From positions 6,767,221-6,831,220 of the forward strand of contig LR746270.1 of assembly GCA_902729315.2 (NCBI GenBank): 64,000 nucleotides of DNA. The letters run 5' to 3'. Below, in pieces: positions 1-10,599 of the stretch. Below the pieces are notes generated by a model that saw only the letters and a list, made by a program, of their open reading frames with translations, was not told where the DNA came from and did no database searches. The position numbers and the translations under genes are program-made. Numbering within the stretch: the first letter of the stretch is position 1; the number at the start of each line of letters is the position of its first letter. The stretch comes from Spirodela intermedia. Lineage: Eukaryota; Streptophyta; Magnoliopsida; Alismatales; Araceae.

Positions 1-1
1 C

Positions 2-940
2 GAGCTGCTAGGGTTTAAGCTGGAGGGGACGATGAGCACCTCCGTGGCCTACCTCGTCGGAATCGGCGTCTCGAGGAGGGAGATCGGCGGCGTCCTCACC
101 CGCTTCCCGGAGATCCTGGGGATGAGAGTGGGGAGGGTGATCAAGCCCCTGGTGGAGTATCTCGAGTCCTTGGGCCTGCCCCCTCGAGCTCTGGCCAGAT
201 TGATCGAGAAGAAGCCCCACATCCTCGGATTCGGCTTGGAGGAGAAGGTGAAGCCGAATGTGGAAGCTCTTCTTCAATCTGGCGTCAGAAGGGAATCCAT
301 GGCCGCCGTCATAGCTCAGCATCCAGAGATCATCGGCATCGCCCCAGACGACCTGAAGCAGAAGCTGCTTGCCCAGCAGAGCTGCCTCGAGTCGACCATC
401 TTTCTTGGGGCCGAGGAATTCGGCAGGGTTCTGGAGAAGATGCCTCTGGTGGTTGGCCTCGGCCGGGCAGTGATCCTGAAGCACGTAGATTTCTTCAAGA
501 CTTGTGGATTTTCTCTGCAGCAAGTCAAGAAGATGGTGATCAGCTGCCCGCAGATCCTCGCTCTGAACCTGGACATAATGAAATTGAGCTTGGAGTACTT
601 CCAGGGGGAGATGGATGGGGATCTGGAAGATCTAGCCGCATTCCCCGCCTTCTTCTCCTACAGCCTCGAGTCAACCATACGGCCCAGGCATCGGATTGTT
701 GCCAAGAAGGGTCTCAAGTGCTCTCTGGCCTGGCTCCTGAACTGCACAGACGCCAAGTTCGAGGAGCGGATGAACTACGACTCCATTGGCATGGAGGAGA
801 TGGAACCTGAGCAGGGTTTCAACATGAGGACCTTACTGGAGCCACGAGCTGAAGAAGAAGAAGAAGAAGAAGAAGAAGAAGAAGAAGAATACGACTCCGA
901 CTATGAAGATGATGAGGATTCTGATGACGACTATGCATAG
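2..940 (+). CDS. mTERF4: mTERF4-like transcription termination factor family protein, 5'-partial
   Basis: The reading frame is open from the left edge, so the N-terminus, including any organelle transit peptide, lies outside the window. The Met at 32 is probably internal, because the codons before it (ELLGFKLEGT) continue the conserved family sequence. Successive helical mTERF repeats can be seen, with the usual proline/glycine spacing (RFPEILGM, KKPHILGFGL, QHPEIIGI, SCPQILAL). The C-terminus has a signature seen in plant mTERF4 (BSM/RUG2) proteins: a GMEEME...FNMRTLLEPR stretch followed by an acidic tail with about 14 consecutive Glu and a DSDYEDDED-type end. Members of this family bind nucleic acid in chloroplasts or mitochondria; mTERF4 is known to act in plastid RNA metabolism and group II intron splicing. 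The poly-Glu tract is encoded by a GAA microsatellite (about 849-888), so its length may vary. The family is secure; the mTERF4 subtype is likely. Confidence 0.85.
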   Translation, partial: ELLGFKLEGTMSTSVAYLVGIGVSRREIGGVLTRFPEILGMRVGRVIKPLVEYLESLGLPPRALARLIEKKPHILGFGLEEKVKPNVEALLQSGVRRESMAAVIAQHPEIIGIAPDDLKQKLLAQQSCLESTIFLGAEEFGRVLEKMPLVVGLGRAVILKHVDFFKTCGFSLQQVKKMVISCPQILALNLDIMKLSLEYFQGEMDGDLEDLAAFPAFFSYSLESTIRPRHRIVAKKGLKCSLAWLLNCTDAKFEERMNYDSIGMEEMEPEQGFNMRTLLEPRAEEEEEEEEEEEEEYDSDYEDDEDSDDDYA

Positions 941-2099
941 CTTCACAGTTTTGGTTTGATCTCCTTCTGGGTTTACCGAAAATGGATGATTATATATGCG
1001 CCATTAAATCCTCATCCTCTGAAATCCTTTTTTTTTTTTTGCCTACTTCAGGGCTAATCGTGTTATTCCTGCAATCTTGGAACAGTGTCTCGTACCCTAG
1101 AAAGGTATTGAATTCCCTCTGAACCATTTCATCCATAACAATGAACAATGATGAATGCTGTCAAATGAATTTCGTCTGTTTTCTTTAATTCTATATATAT
1201 ATATATATATCTGGTGATAATGGGCTATATATTCCCTTCTTATTGCCGATACTTTCAGGTTCTGATTGAAACTCCCAATTCAGCTGATATGATTTTTAAT
1301 CTTTTATTTTTGGAAATTGGGAGGGACTTTGACCCCGAATAAATCATTGCTTTGATCATCTGACATGATGAAATCTTTATCCAATCAGATGGATTTAATC
1401 TCTCCGCATCCAAATCTGTCTGAGGTTCTTCATTAAAGGCCTTCATTAATTAGTAATCTCTTCCTTCCTTTTGCTGCTATTCGAGCTTCTCGTGTTGACT
1501 AGTTTTCCGACAGGCTTCAGCAGACAGGCATGGTCAAGGGTAGTGTAAAAAGTCAACGCATCTAGGAGTTTTTTGATCGCCTTAATATGATATATTTATG
1601 TGATGAACCAACACCAATGGCCTTGTTTTGGGAGGTCTTGATCTTTTTTTAAATATTTGACGATTTTATTTGATGTTGCTTTCTGCAGAAAATGAAGGTG
1701 GTTGACTTTTTGATGAATCCTTCTGGATTTCTGGAGAAGGGGTCGGGCTGACTTTTACTTCGCGCATTGTTTGACCTGGGACAGAAAAAGGTCCATTTAA
1801 GTGGTCCGATTCAATGCAACATTTCCCTGATGCCCGTTTATTCTATCTATTTATTAATCGAGTGGTCACTCAAGTGGAGGTTGGCTGATCTTCCTGTTTT
1901 CCCATTTAATTTATTTCTTTATTTAAATATATTAATAATTAACTGCGACTGCATGACATAATAATTCTCTTATATTATTCATATAAATATATTAAATATA
2001 ATACTAAATGACACCTATACCCTAGATCGTGCGATTTTAGATATCATATGCTCGTAAGCGTAGTTTGGAAATTTAAGTTAATAAGGGGGGTTCTTGTGA
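941..2099. other. Intergenic region, mTERF4-like 3' flank
   Basis: This is AT-rich DNA between the mTERF4-like gene and the kinesin promoter. It contains a T11 run near 1029 and an (AT)n microsatellite at about 1193-1210. No further exon with coding character was found on either strand. The first 100-300 bases are presumably 3' UTR. Confidence 0.6.
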
Positions 2100-2497
2100 A
2101 AATGCAAACAATATGGGCTTCTGACGGAAATACCCCTTGTATTTAGTGGGGTCCACGGAGCGGGGTATCCTTTTATAAACGGTGAGGATACCGACTCAGT
2201 TTCCGAGTTGTGTAAGATTCGCTTTTGGAATGTTAAGCAGGAAAGAGGAGGAGCGCCGTTGGATGCGGCCTCGCGAATCTGACGGTTCACGTGACCTGAA
2301 GATTTCAAATTCTCTCTTGCAACGGCAGGGTTTGGTTTCTCTACAACGCCCATATGACCGTTAGAGGACAGATTCTCGACCCTTTTCAAAACCTCTCTCT
2401 CTCTCTCTCTCTCTCTGCAGCCATCGCCAAGAAGGTGAAGAAGCGGGAGGAACTTTGAGGTCGATCGTCCAGATTCGTGAGGAAGAGATTGATATTC
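2100..2497 (+). promoter_or_regulatory. Kinesin promoter and 5' leader with a perfect MSA element
   Basis: A TATA-like TTTATAAA lies near 2172-2179. A G-box CACGTG is at 2288-2293. On the minus strand 2355-2365 reads TCTAACGGTCA, which matches the plant mitosis-specific activator consensus (YCYAACGGYYA) at all 11 positions. Further ACGG/AACGG cores lie at about 2124, 2177, 2279 and 2321. MSA elements are bound by MYB3R factors and confer G2/M expression on B-type cyclin and mitotic kinesin genes. A CT microsatellite at about 2393-2416 lies in the likely 5' UTR. The transcription start is not determined. Confidence 0.6.
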
Positions 2498-5400
2498 ATG
2501 GCTGCGGATGAAGCTTCCTTGTTGCCGCCGCCACCGCCTGGGTCTCCTCGTCCCGAGACGCGCGAGGGTTTTGATGACCGCCGAGGTAGGGAAATATCGT
2601 CGTGAATTCGCCTCCTCAGATGCTATTCTGCTGTTTTTTTCCCTTTATGATTTCCGGATTTAATTTGAGATGTGCGAGTCTGGGGTTCCGATTTCAGATC
2701 AGACCTCTCAAGCCCTGCAGGTCGCGGAGGATAGCGCTGCCGCTGTTCCCTTCTTCGGTAATCTCTCTCTCTGTCTCTCTCTCTAGATATGCTCGAGGAA
2801 AGACTTTGATCCGGTTATTTGAAACTACATCAACTTGTGGCTGCTCACCGATTTCTGAATTCCTTCGGTCTCCATGTTTGTTCAAGCAGAAGAGGAAACC
2901 TCAGTCGATCCCGCCGTCTCGGAGGAATCCAATGGGGATCTCCTACAAGGTCTGTTCGTTTATGAAAGAAACTTTTACTTTCGTTCTTCTTTCCTGTTAT
3001 GCCTTTTCTCAGGGTTTCTGTGGAAATTCTAGCAGACGTGGATGAGAAACCTGCACTTCCCCGTGAGCAAGATAGCATTAGCGCTGTGATACAGGTTCGA
3101 ATAGAAGAATTCTGGCGTTATTCTTTGATATCTATCTGATTCAACGATAATTTGTCTTCTAATTCGGCTTTATTTCTTCTAATAGGCACTCGAGGAGGAC
3201 AGCTTTATCCCTCCGGATGTACTCGACGCTACACTGAAGGGCTCCGACCCTGCGCCTGATCTCTCTTTTTCTCTTCACCTTCTTGGTACGATCCTTGCTC
3301 ACCTTCTCTGATGACGTCTTCTGTGTGGAGTCGTCATTCTTACTCCTCGTCTTGTTCGGAAATTCCAGGTACAAAGTACAACGATCTCGTGAAGAGATGG
3401 CTGGAGAAGAAATCTCTTGAAGAATCTGCGGCGCCCAAACATGAAACCCTAACGAGGAAGTACGCAGAATTATGGGCAGAGCGGAAGCGCCTGTACAACG
3501 AAGTAATCGAGCTGAAGGGCAACATCAGGGTCTTCTGCAGATGCAGGCCGATGAACTCTGAAGAACTCTCCAAGGGTCATTCCTCGGTTTTCGAATTTGA
3601 CCCATCGCAGGACTCAGAGCTGCAGATACTGACCACCGAGAACTCCAGGAAGCAGTTCAAATTTGATCATGTCTTCGGCCCTCAGGACGACCAAGGTAGA
3701 AGATCCAGAGCTCTCGTTAATGGCTGCTCTCCTAGAATTACCGCCAACCCAGAAGTTCTTTAATCTGATGATGAGAGAGAACTCCCTGTTTCTTCGTTCG
3801 CAGAGGCCGTCTTTGCGGAGACGAGGCCCATGGTGATGTCTGTGCTGGACGGGTACAACGCCTGCATATTTGCGTACGGGCAGACGGGCACCGGGAAGAC
3901 CTTCACAATGGAAGGGACTCTGGAGAACAGAGGCGTCAACTACAGGACGCTGGAAGAGTTGTTTAGGGTTTCGGAAGAGAGGAGCTCCCTGATGAGGTAC
4001 GAGTTCTTCGTGAGCATGCTTGAGGTCTACAACGAGAGGATCAGAGATCTCTTGCCGGAGAACCCGAATCTTCCATCCAAAAAGTAAGCAAACCCTGCAA
4101 CCCAGCCCGGAATGTGAATTTCTGTCTGGAATCATGGAGACGACGTGAATTTTCTGTCTCCTCCAATCCACGAAGGTTGGAAGTGAAGCAAGCTGCCGAG
4201 GGAACCCAGGAGGTCCCTGGTCTCGTCGAAGCCCAAACTTTCAGCATTGATGGAGTTTGGGAGCTGCTTCAAGCTGGCGCGAGGAACAGATCTGTCGGAT
4301 CCACCAATGCAAATGAACTCAGCAGCCGTTCTCACAGGTAAAAATCTTCTTCTTCTTCTTCTTCTTCTTGCTGGGTTTTCTTATTCTTTAATGGAGATTT
4401 GCTCTTCCTGCTTGCAGCCTGGTTCGTGTGACCATTAGAGGGGAGAACTTAATGAATGGAGCGAAGACTAGGAGCCACCTGTGGCTGGTGGACCTGGCAG
4501 GGAGTGAGCGCGTGGGAAAGATTGAGGTTGAAGGAGAGCGACTGAAGGAGTCGCAGTTCATCAACAGGTCTCTCTCCGCACTCGGGGACGTCATCGCCGC
4601 CCTTGCCTCCAAGAACCCGCACGTACCTTACAGGCACATTCCTAAACCCAAACACTCTCTCTCTCTCTCTCTTCCTTCCTCTCCCCCTTCTCACTCTCTT
4701 TCTAACATGGACCATTGTTGAAACCGTAGGAATTCGAAGTTGACCCATTTGCTACAGAGCTCTCTGGGTATCTACTCTCACCTTCCTTTCTGCAATTTTT
4801 TTCCATTCATCTGCTGGGTCTAGATCTTCATCTGATAAAAAGTCAAATCAACGTGTTCTTCCAGGGGGAGACTGCAAGACTCTCATGTTCGTCCAGATCA
4901 GCCCTTCCTCCGCGGATCTGGGAGAGACCCTCTGCTCTCTGAACTTCGCCACCCGAGTCAGGGGGATCGAGCAGGGCCCCGCACGCAAACACGCGGACCC
5001 GTCTGAATCTTTCAAGTTCAAGCAGATGGTGAGGGACTTTTTGATTTTCTTGTGGGATCTTCTGAGATGGAGGGAAGACTGACGATGGGGAATGGCCATA
5101 TCTCTGAAGGCGGAGAAGCTCCGGCAGGAGGAGAAGGAGAGGGCTCGGTTGAATGATACCCTGCAGCTCTTGCACGTCAAGTACGCCTCCAGGGAGAACG
5201 TCTTCAAGGAGAAGGTAATTCGACTGAATTCGGATCTTCATAAAGTTGAGTTTTTTTTGTTTTTTTGGTTTTGGGTTTTTGGCTGAATCTGAGAACTGGT
5301 GAAAGAACAGCTCAGAGATCTTGAAAACCAGCTGGCTGAAGAGAGGAAGGCCAGGCATCTGCACCAGGAAGACGGGAACAGATTCCACAACAAGCCGCCC

Positions 5401-6195
5401 CTTCCTCCGGCGAACCAGCGGCGGCAGCCCCTGGGAAGAATCTCGAGCAACTTGCCGCCGCCGGCTCAGCCCAGAGGCAGCGGTGGCGGCGGCGATTGGC
5501 TGGCGCCGGTGCCGGAGAAGGAGAATCTCCCCTCGGTGAAGAGGAAGCTCGATAATGGCGGCGGAGCAGGCGGCGGCGCCACTGGGAAGCCGCCGCTGAT
5601 GAAGGCTCGCAGGATCTTGCTGGCTCCCGTGGTCCGACCAGCGGCGGCGCCGGCGGCCGGCCAGTCACGGCGGAGAGCCTCCATCGCTGCCGTGCCCGGC
5701 GGCGCCGGCGATCGCCCCCGGGCGAGGCTGAGCCTCGCCTTCAGCCGCGAAGTTGCTGCCACTGCTGGTTCCGTCCTGAGGATCCCCCGGCGGAGATCGG
5801 TGATGATGATGCCCCTGGGAACGCCGGACGGGAAAGCGGGAGCCCGCGGCGGTGGAGGCGGCGCCGCCGCCAGCGGAAACAAGTTCTCGAGCCCGCCTCA
5901 GCAAGGGCAGTGGAGGTCGAGGATCCCCTCCATGGCCTCACCGCGGCAGAGGCTGCGCTTCCTCTCGAGCCCGGCGGCTAACAGGAACATGTCGTCGGCG
6001 GGCGGCGGGGGCGCCGCCCAGCCCGCCGGCGGCAAGCTGTGCTTCAGCGTCCAGAAAAGGCTGGTGGTGGGCTCGCCGCTGATGAAGATGAAGTCCTTCG
6101 CCTCGCGAGAAGCCGCCGCTCCTCCGTCCATCATCGGCAGGTTCGGCAGCGCGCAGAGGATCCTCTCCACGAACAGGAGGAAATCTGTCTTCTGA
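2498..6195 (+). CDS. KIN14S: Kinesin-14 family motor protein (KIN-14S-like), 13 exons, 847 aa
   Basis: Exons: 2498-2585, 2698-2757, 2890-2949, 3036-3094, 3186-3285, 3369-3695, 3804-4083, 4176-4337, 4418-4633, 4730-4767, 4865-5028, 5110-5214, 5311-6195. They total 2544 nt with no internal stop. This is a microtubule motor, presumably minus-end directed as in kinesin-14s. An acidic N-terminal region (1-120) leads to the kinesin-14 neck [14 protein letters not shown] (about 170-183). The motor holds the P-loop GQTGTGKT (257-264), switch [11 protein letters not shown] (369-378), switch II DLAGSER (404-410) and the VPYRNSKLT block. A coiled coil ([11 protein letters not shown] onward) and a long basic Pro/Gly/Ala-rich tail encoded by very GC-rich DNA follow. 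The motor and coiled coil resemble the Arabidopsis KIN-14S type from memory. Intron 9 uses a GC donor at 4634. The first ATG was chosen because exons 1-5 join in frame. Tail function is unknown. Confidence 0.9.
4634..4729 (+). other. GC-AG intron (kinesin intron 9)
   Basis: Exon 9 ends in TACAG and the intron starts with GC (GCACAT), ending CCGTAG. Only this junction restores the invariant VPYRNSKLT motor motif in frame. The nearest GT upstream (in CACGTACC) would delete conserved residues. GC-AG introns are a known minor class; this donor is weak downstream of the GC. Confidence 0.8.
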
Positions 6196-6565
6196 TTGAC
6201 TGATTCAATTTAATCCGAGTGATCATGTAAAAATGTGTGCTTTCTGTTTCCCTGATTCAATCTAAAGTTGATTTACTCGCCCGATTTGTGATCATTCTCT
6301 CTCCCTCTCTCTCTCTCTCTCTATCGTTATGCACATCAGAAGGACGACCCATTAATAATAAAAGTCAGTGGAGTAGAGAGAGAAGAGTTTGGGGGCGTTC
6401 TCTCGCTCTAACCCAGCATCATATACGAGTAAAATGAAGAGAGAGGGAGAGAGCAGAAGAGGTGGGGGAGCAAAAATAGGGATTGCACTGACCAGCCACC
6501 CAATGAACACCTCCACGGGCAACACCGTGGAGGTGGGGGGGCGGCGGGGGGGGGTTCTTCTTGGC
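6196..6565. other. Convergent intergenic region between kinesin and YIP1-family genes
   Basis: This 370-bp region holds both 3' UTRs. It contains a CT microsatellite at about 6299-6321, purine-rich DNA at 6370-6470, a perfect hairpin at 6508-6535 and a G-rich tract at 6535-6554. No further gene was seen. Confidence 0.6.
6508..6535 (-). promoter_or_regulatory. Perfect 11-bp hairpin in the YIP1-gene 3' UTR
   Basis: CACCTCCACGG and CCGTGGAGGTG are exact reverse complements around the 6-nt loop GCAACA, about 30 nt past the stop codon of the minus-strand gene. One arm is part of a partial duplicate of the start of that gene's last exon (compare 6752-6780). The hairpin is followed on the plus strand by a run of about 20 nt that is nearly all G. 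The role is unknown; transcript 3'-end structure is one possibility. Confidence 0.6.
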
Positions 6566-7027
6566 TCAGCTACTGCTTGCACCGACGGTGATGGTGAAGA
6601 AGTAGAACTTGAGGACGACGGCGAGGGCCAGCTGGAGGAAGAAGATACCGGCGACGATGAGGAACCAGCGCTCGCCGGCGGACATGATGTGGGTGCGCAG
6701 GTTGAGGGCCACGAAGGCGGCCGATGTGAACCCGGCCACACCGGCCACCACCCACCTGAACACCTCCACGGGCACCACCGACAGGCACTGTTACCAAGAA
6801 ATGAACATAACACGTAGCCCATCAGAGAGAGCCCCTTTCAGTAGCAAACTTGGGATGAGGAGAGAGAGCGAGAGAGATAACTGGGTTCCAGTGGGTTGAG
6901 CCTAGATTCCGTTTTAAGCTTGAGGGAGGGAGAGAGAAAGAGTGAGAGAGAGATAACTGGGTTCCACAGGGTTGGGTGAGAGATGGGGAAAGAGAGATAG
7001 AGAGATAGAGAGTGAGTGTGTGTGTGT

Positions 7028-7059
<32 letters not shown>

Positions 7060-10000
7060 CTTACAGAGGCGGGGATGAAGATGAAGAGGGAGTAGCCATA
7101 GAGGCACCAGAGCTGGACCAGGCCAGAGGGTGCTGAGAAGTACTTGAGGATGAGGTAGAGACCGAGGGGGACGAGGGACACATAGCCGTAGAAGATCCCT
7201 GCCGACCAAGTGACCAGGCTGATGTCGTAGTCCCACGCCTTCTTCTGCCACTTGTGCGCTAGGTAGGCGACGAACGCGCTGATTGCCGCCACCACGAATA
7301 TCAGCGTCGTGCAGATCCAGAAGGGCCCGTACCTTCGCATTTGGAATCGAAATAAATGGATTAGAAGTATTGTTCTTGGGGATGGGAACCAGACCAAGAA
7401 CAGCCTAAATAGGGACAAAAAGCTGTGAATATACACAGGAAACTCACATCGGAAAATTTGGGATCAATCCAAAGGGTAGAAGGATTAAGATCAATCGAGT
7501 GTTTTCTTATAAAACTCATCAGAAAGGATAGCAGCATCAGTCTAATGTCTTCTCATAAAGCTCATTCATCAGAACGGAGAAGACTGATTGAATGTTTTCT
7601 CATAAAACTCATCAGAAACGATAGCAGGACTGAGATCAACTGAATGTTTATCTCATAAAACCCATCACAACGGAGATCAATCGACTGTTTCTGGTAAAAC
7701 TCATCAGAAACGGTAGCAGGACTGAGATCAATATAGAAAGGCTATGCTCGCAGAGCAGGTGAGCTATGTACAAGACACCATTCCCTTTCTGATTCTGTGT
7801 TACTAAACATGGATGATGACGGCTTGATCTGATAGTAGTGTTTTGGGTTTCAAGGTGCTGGACATGGAAGTGGTGGAGCAACAAAGGCGGCAATTCAGGA
7901 GACTGTCCAAGACCAAGATCACATTGTTGGGCTTCCCAGGCATGGAGTGGTGTCTGGTACAGGAAGGAAACAGAAGTCTCACATTTTTGAGGAGATCAAA
8001 TCCACATTTTCTGGACTCATTTCCTCAGTAGTAGGACGGAGATACTCAACAAACCTGACCATGGTCGCCCAAATGGAGGGTCTGGGGTTACGGTGGAACA
8101 AGTGTATAGCATATCACAATGCTCACTAGATTCGAATTCAATTATGGCGGCGGATATATAGTGGACGGACCTCTGAACCATCTTTCCACATCAGCCTGTA
8201 CTTCAGGTACATGCTTATGTCATCTCCTGATACAAAGTTTTCTTTAGATTCAGACAGACACGGGGTTGTATCATTCGAAACATCATCCGAGGCATTTTCC
8301 ACTTCGGCTTTTAGCCGTTGAATCCCATCTCTTCCATTTCTTTCAAACCAAAATGAGCTCCTGCTCCCATCATCTTGGAATAGATAATCTGTCATCTTCA
8401 TAGTGCCCATGTTGCGTATCGGCTTTCCTGTGTATGATTAGACATGACCCATCATCTATCCACTACACCTTTCCACAGCCTGTTTGTGAATGTTTTATGC
8501 CTTTCTATACCTTACTACTATTTCTATGGTACCAGATGGAATGGGATGCCGTGCAACCACTGTTATCCAATACGAGAGCATGATCATATAATCAATCAGT
8601 CTCGGGGATGCATTTTTTGTTGGCATTCAGCAAAAGGATATGGCGAGAGCACTCTATATTTGGTAGTGTCCCCACTTGAAAACATTAATTTCAGGCTAAC
8701 CAGAGATCAAGATATGACCCAATTCCTAAGGGAACAACACCATGTATTACTGCATATGACACCATTGATAATGCTGCCTTCAGAAAACAGAGAGGCCATG
8801 TTAAAGGCTTTACGAATACAACCTCAGTCTTCATTGTCACGAATTGGAAAACGAACTCCCTCATTCATTGAGATGATAAGATGCACAAAGAGACATTGAT
8901 AAGTAGGTCTTCCCATCTATGGAGGGCTAGAGATATTAGTTTAGACTACTGTTTTAATAGAGAGCTTTGATTCAAAGGGAAACAAATGAATGGCAGAGGG
9001 ACACTACTCACAAAAAATATATAGACTAGGGTGATCAGTAAAAATAATAGCATTTACCTTAATTAATGGCATGAGTTTACTTCTCTTTAATATTAAAAAA
9101 AAATCCAAGCATCCGCTTCCACATTAAAGCTCATGCAAGTACCTCTCATTACTTGCTGCATGCTCATGATGTTAACCAAAAAAGGATATATAGCATAAAT
9201 ATTAAGAATCAAAGAACAAACAACGTTCATATTTTTCAAGGAAATTTTTGTTCGTGCAGGTTTGCCTCATGTAACTCAGCAAAGTTGATTCAAAGTAAAA
9301 CAAATCTGTTTTTGCGCTGGAAAATTCACCTAAAGCATTCCCATTAACCTCATGGAAATGCAACATTGACATAAAAAGGTTATGACATAATAAAAATAAT
9401 ATTAGGGTGAAAAATCCGAGGCAAGTTCCTGTTTGTCTTACAAATCGGGATTGTTGGCTGTCTTCTCGGTAAAGGTAGCCTTGAATGGGAATAGAGAATC
9501 TTTGATCCTTTCCAACACATCAGATGTGTCGACATCAAAATAAGGTTTGTAAGATCCGATTGTGAGCCTGCTCATCCAGCCGCCGGTCTGAGGCCCATCC
9601 GAGGAACTTCCAGGGGCTGGCTTTGAGAATGTGTCTACGAGAGGGAACCTCCCGATTAGGAAATAGAACAAAATCTCAGGAGAAAAAACTAGAAGATTCG
9701 CAAGGGGAACCAGAGGGGAAATATGATCTGCGCTAACCATCTGCATCTGGAGGAGGGCGAAACACCCCAGAGATCTTTCCCTGCGCCTCGGAGGGCGGAA
9801 AAGTCTGGAGATTGGAATCTATAATGATGAAAAGTTCAGTAGGGAATCCTCAATTTTGTTGTATGTGAAAGGAAAATCTAGAAAAAAAACTGGAAATTAA
9901 TCCCAGAAAAACGAACGGTCCAACCAGAGAACTTGACGCCGACGTGATCCGCGCCGGAGACCACAGCCTACGACCGCAAATTAAGACAGGAAAGACGTCA

Positions 10001-10132
10001 AGAGTCCGTGAAATCGCAAGCAAAGGGCAAGAACACAAACGGGAGAGCTGCTAGGCAAAGGAAGGGCATTACGGGAACAGATCCGGAGATCTTCTGGTCA
10101 TCGATGGTGGTGTAGCCCCCGCTGGACATCAT
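6566..10132 (-). CDS. YIP1-domain (YIPF1/2-like) integral membrane protein, 6 exons, 288 aa
   Basis: Exons in transcription order: 10132-10073, 9967-9925, 9818-9738, 9634-9442, 7332-7065, 6787-6566. The total is 867 nt and all junctions are GT-AG. The N-terminal cytosolic part starts MMSSGGYTTIDDQK. A motif FDVDTSDVLERI...LFPF then precedes a Yip1 domain starting YGPFWICTTLIFV. Five hydrophobic segments are visible at about residues 128-150, 168-190, 198-218, 230-250 and 260-282, separated by the conserved VTWSAG, SAPSGLVQLWCLYGYSL and ALNLRTHIMSAGERWF blocks. YIP1 proteins sit in Golgi/ER-derived membranes, bind Rab GTPases and support vesicle traffic. An upstream in-frame ATG (10183) would add 17 basic residues; the MM start fits the usual family N-terminus better. 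Intron 5 (7333-9441) is unusually long. Length is normal for plant members. The exact orthologue is not certain. Confidence 0.9.
7489..7729. repeat. Intronic minisatellite, about five 41-51-bp units
   Basis: Within intron 5 of the YIP1-family gene, a unit containing 'ataaaactcatcagaaacg' and 'gactgagatcaa' repeats about five times with 10-25% divergence and small indels. No coding role was seen. Confidence 0.75.
8138..8899. other. Unassigned open stretches inside YIP1-gene intron 5
   Basis: A 90-codon open frame runs 8410-8138 (-) and starts MGTMKMTDYLFQDDG. A 151-codon frame runs 8444-8899 (+) and starts MTHHLSTTPFHS. The minus-strand frame has protein-like composition (charged, DGS/RDG motifs) and could be an exon relic of an inserted gene. 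No family was recognised. The complement of the plus-strand frame shows scattered stops. Neither is proposed as a functional gene. Confidence 0.3.
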
Positions 10133-10599
10133 CTTCCTCGACTCTCCTCCACCCTTCCTCTTCCCGCGAGGAGGCAGCGGCACCGGCTTGGCCTTGCTAC
10201 TCGCTCCCCACCGCAGCTAGCGAGCTCCGACAGTCAGATCTGCCGACACGTAGCTCCCAAAAATAACGCCGTCGAACATCACCGACCGTGTCCCAGCCGG
10301 CATTGGAAACGTGTTAGCGGGCCGGGCTCACCGGTAAATCCATTTGATTCCCACGGTTTTTCCTCTGACGATGAGCCCGGGTAATTAAGAATTTTTAAAA
10401 TTATAATAAAATTGGTCAACCCTTTATTTATGGCCTATTTTCCCAAGAAAGCCACTTTTTAAAAGCCTTTTAAAAACAATGTTTTCCCTACCTTTATTGG
10501 TGGAAGGATATATTTTAAAATAGTATAAATAATTGTCATCATATTTTCTGCTTGACAATAATAGGATATCACTTTGTCTAATAGCACTAGCTACTACTG
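10133..10599 (-). promoter_or_regulatory. YIP1-family gene upstream region
   Basis: GC-richer DNA up to about 10380 probably holds the promoter and 5' UTR; an ACACGTAG with an ACGT core lies near 10244. Beyond this the DNA becomes AT-rich and runs into an LTR. No clear TATA box was identified. Confidence 0.4.

Noticed and set aside
7322-7436. Upstream extension of the YIP1 exon 5 frame to a Met at 7436
   Set aside because: The extension is intron sequence; a clear AG acceptor at 7333-7334 joins exon 4 in frame and gives the known family sequence.
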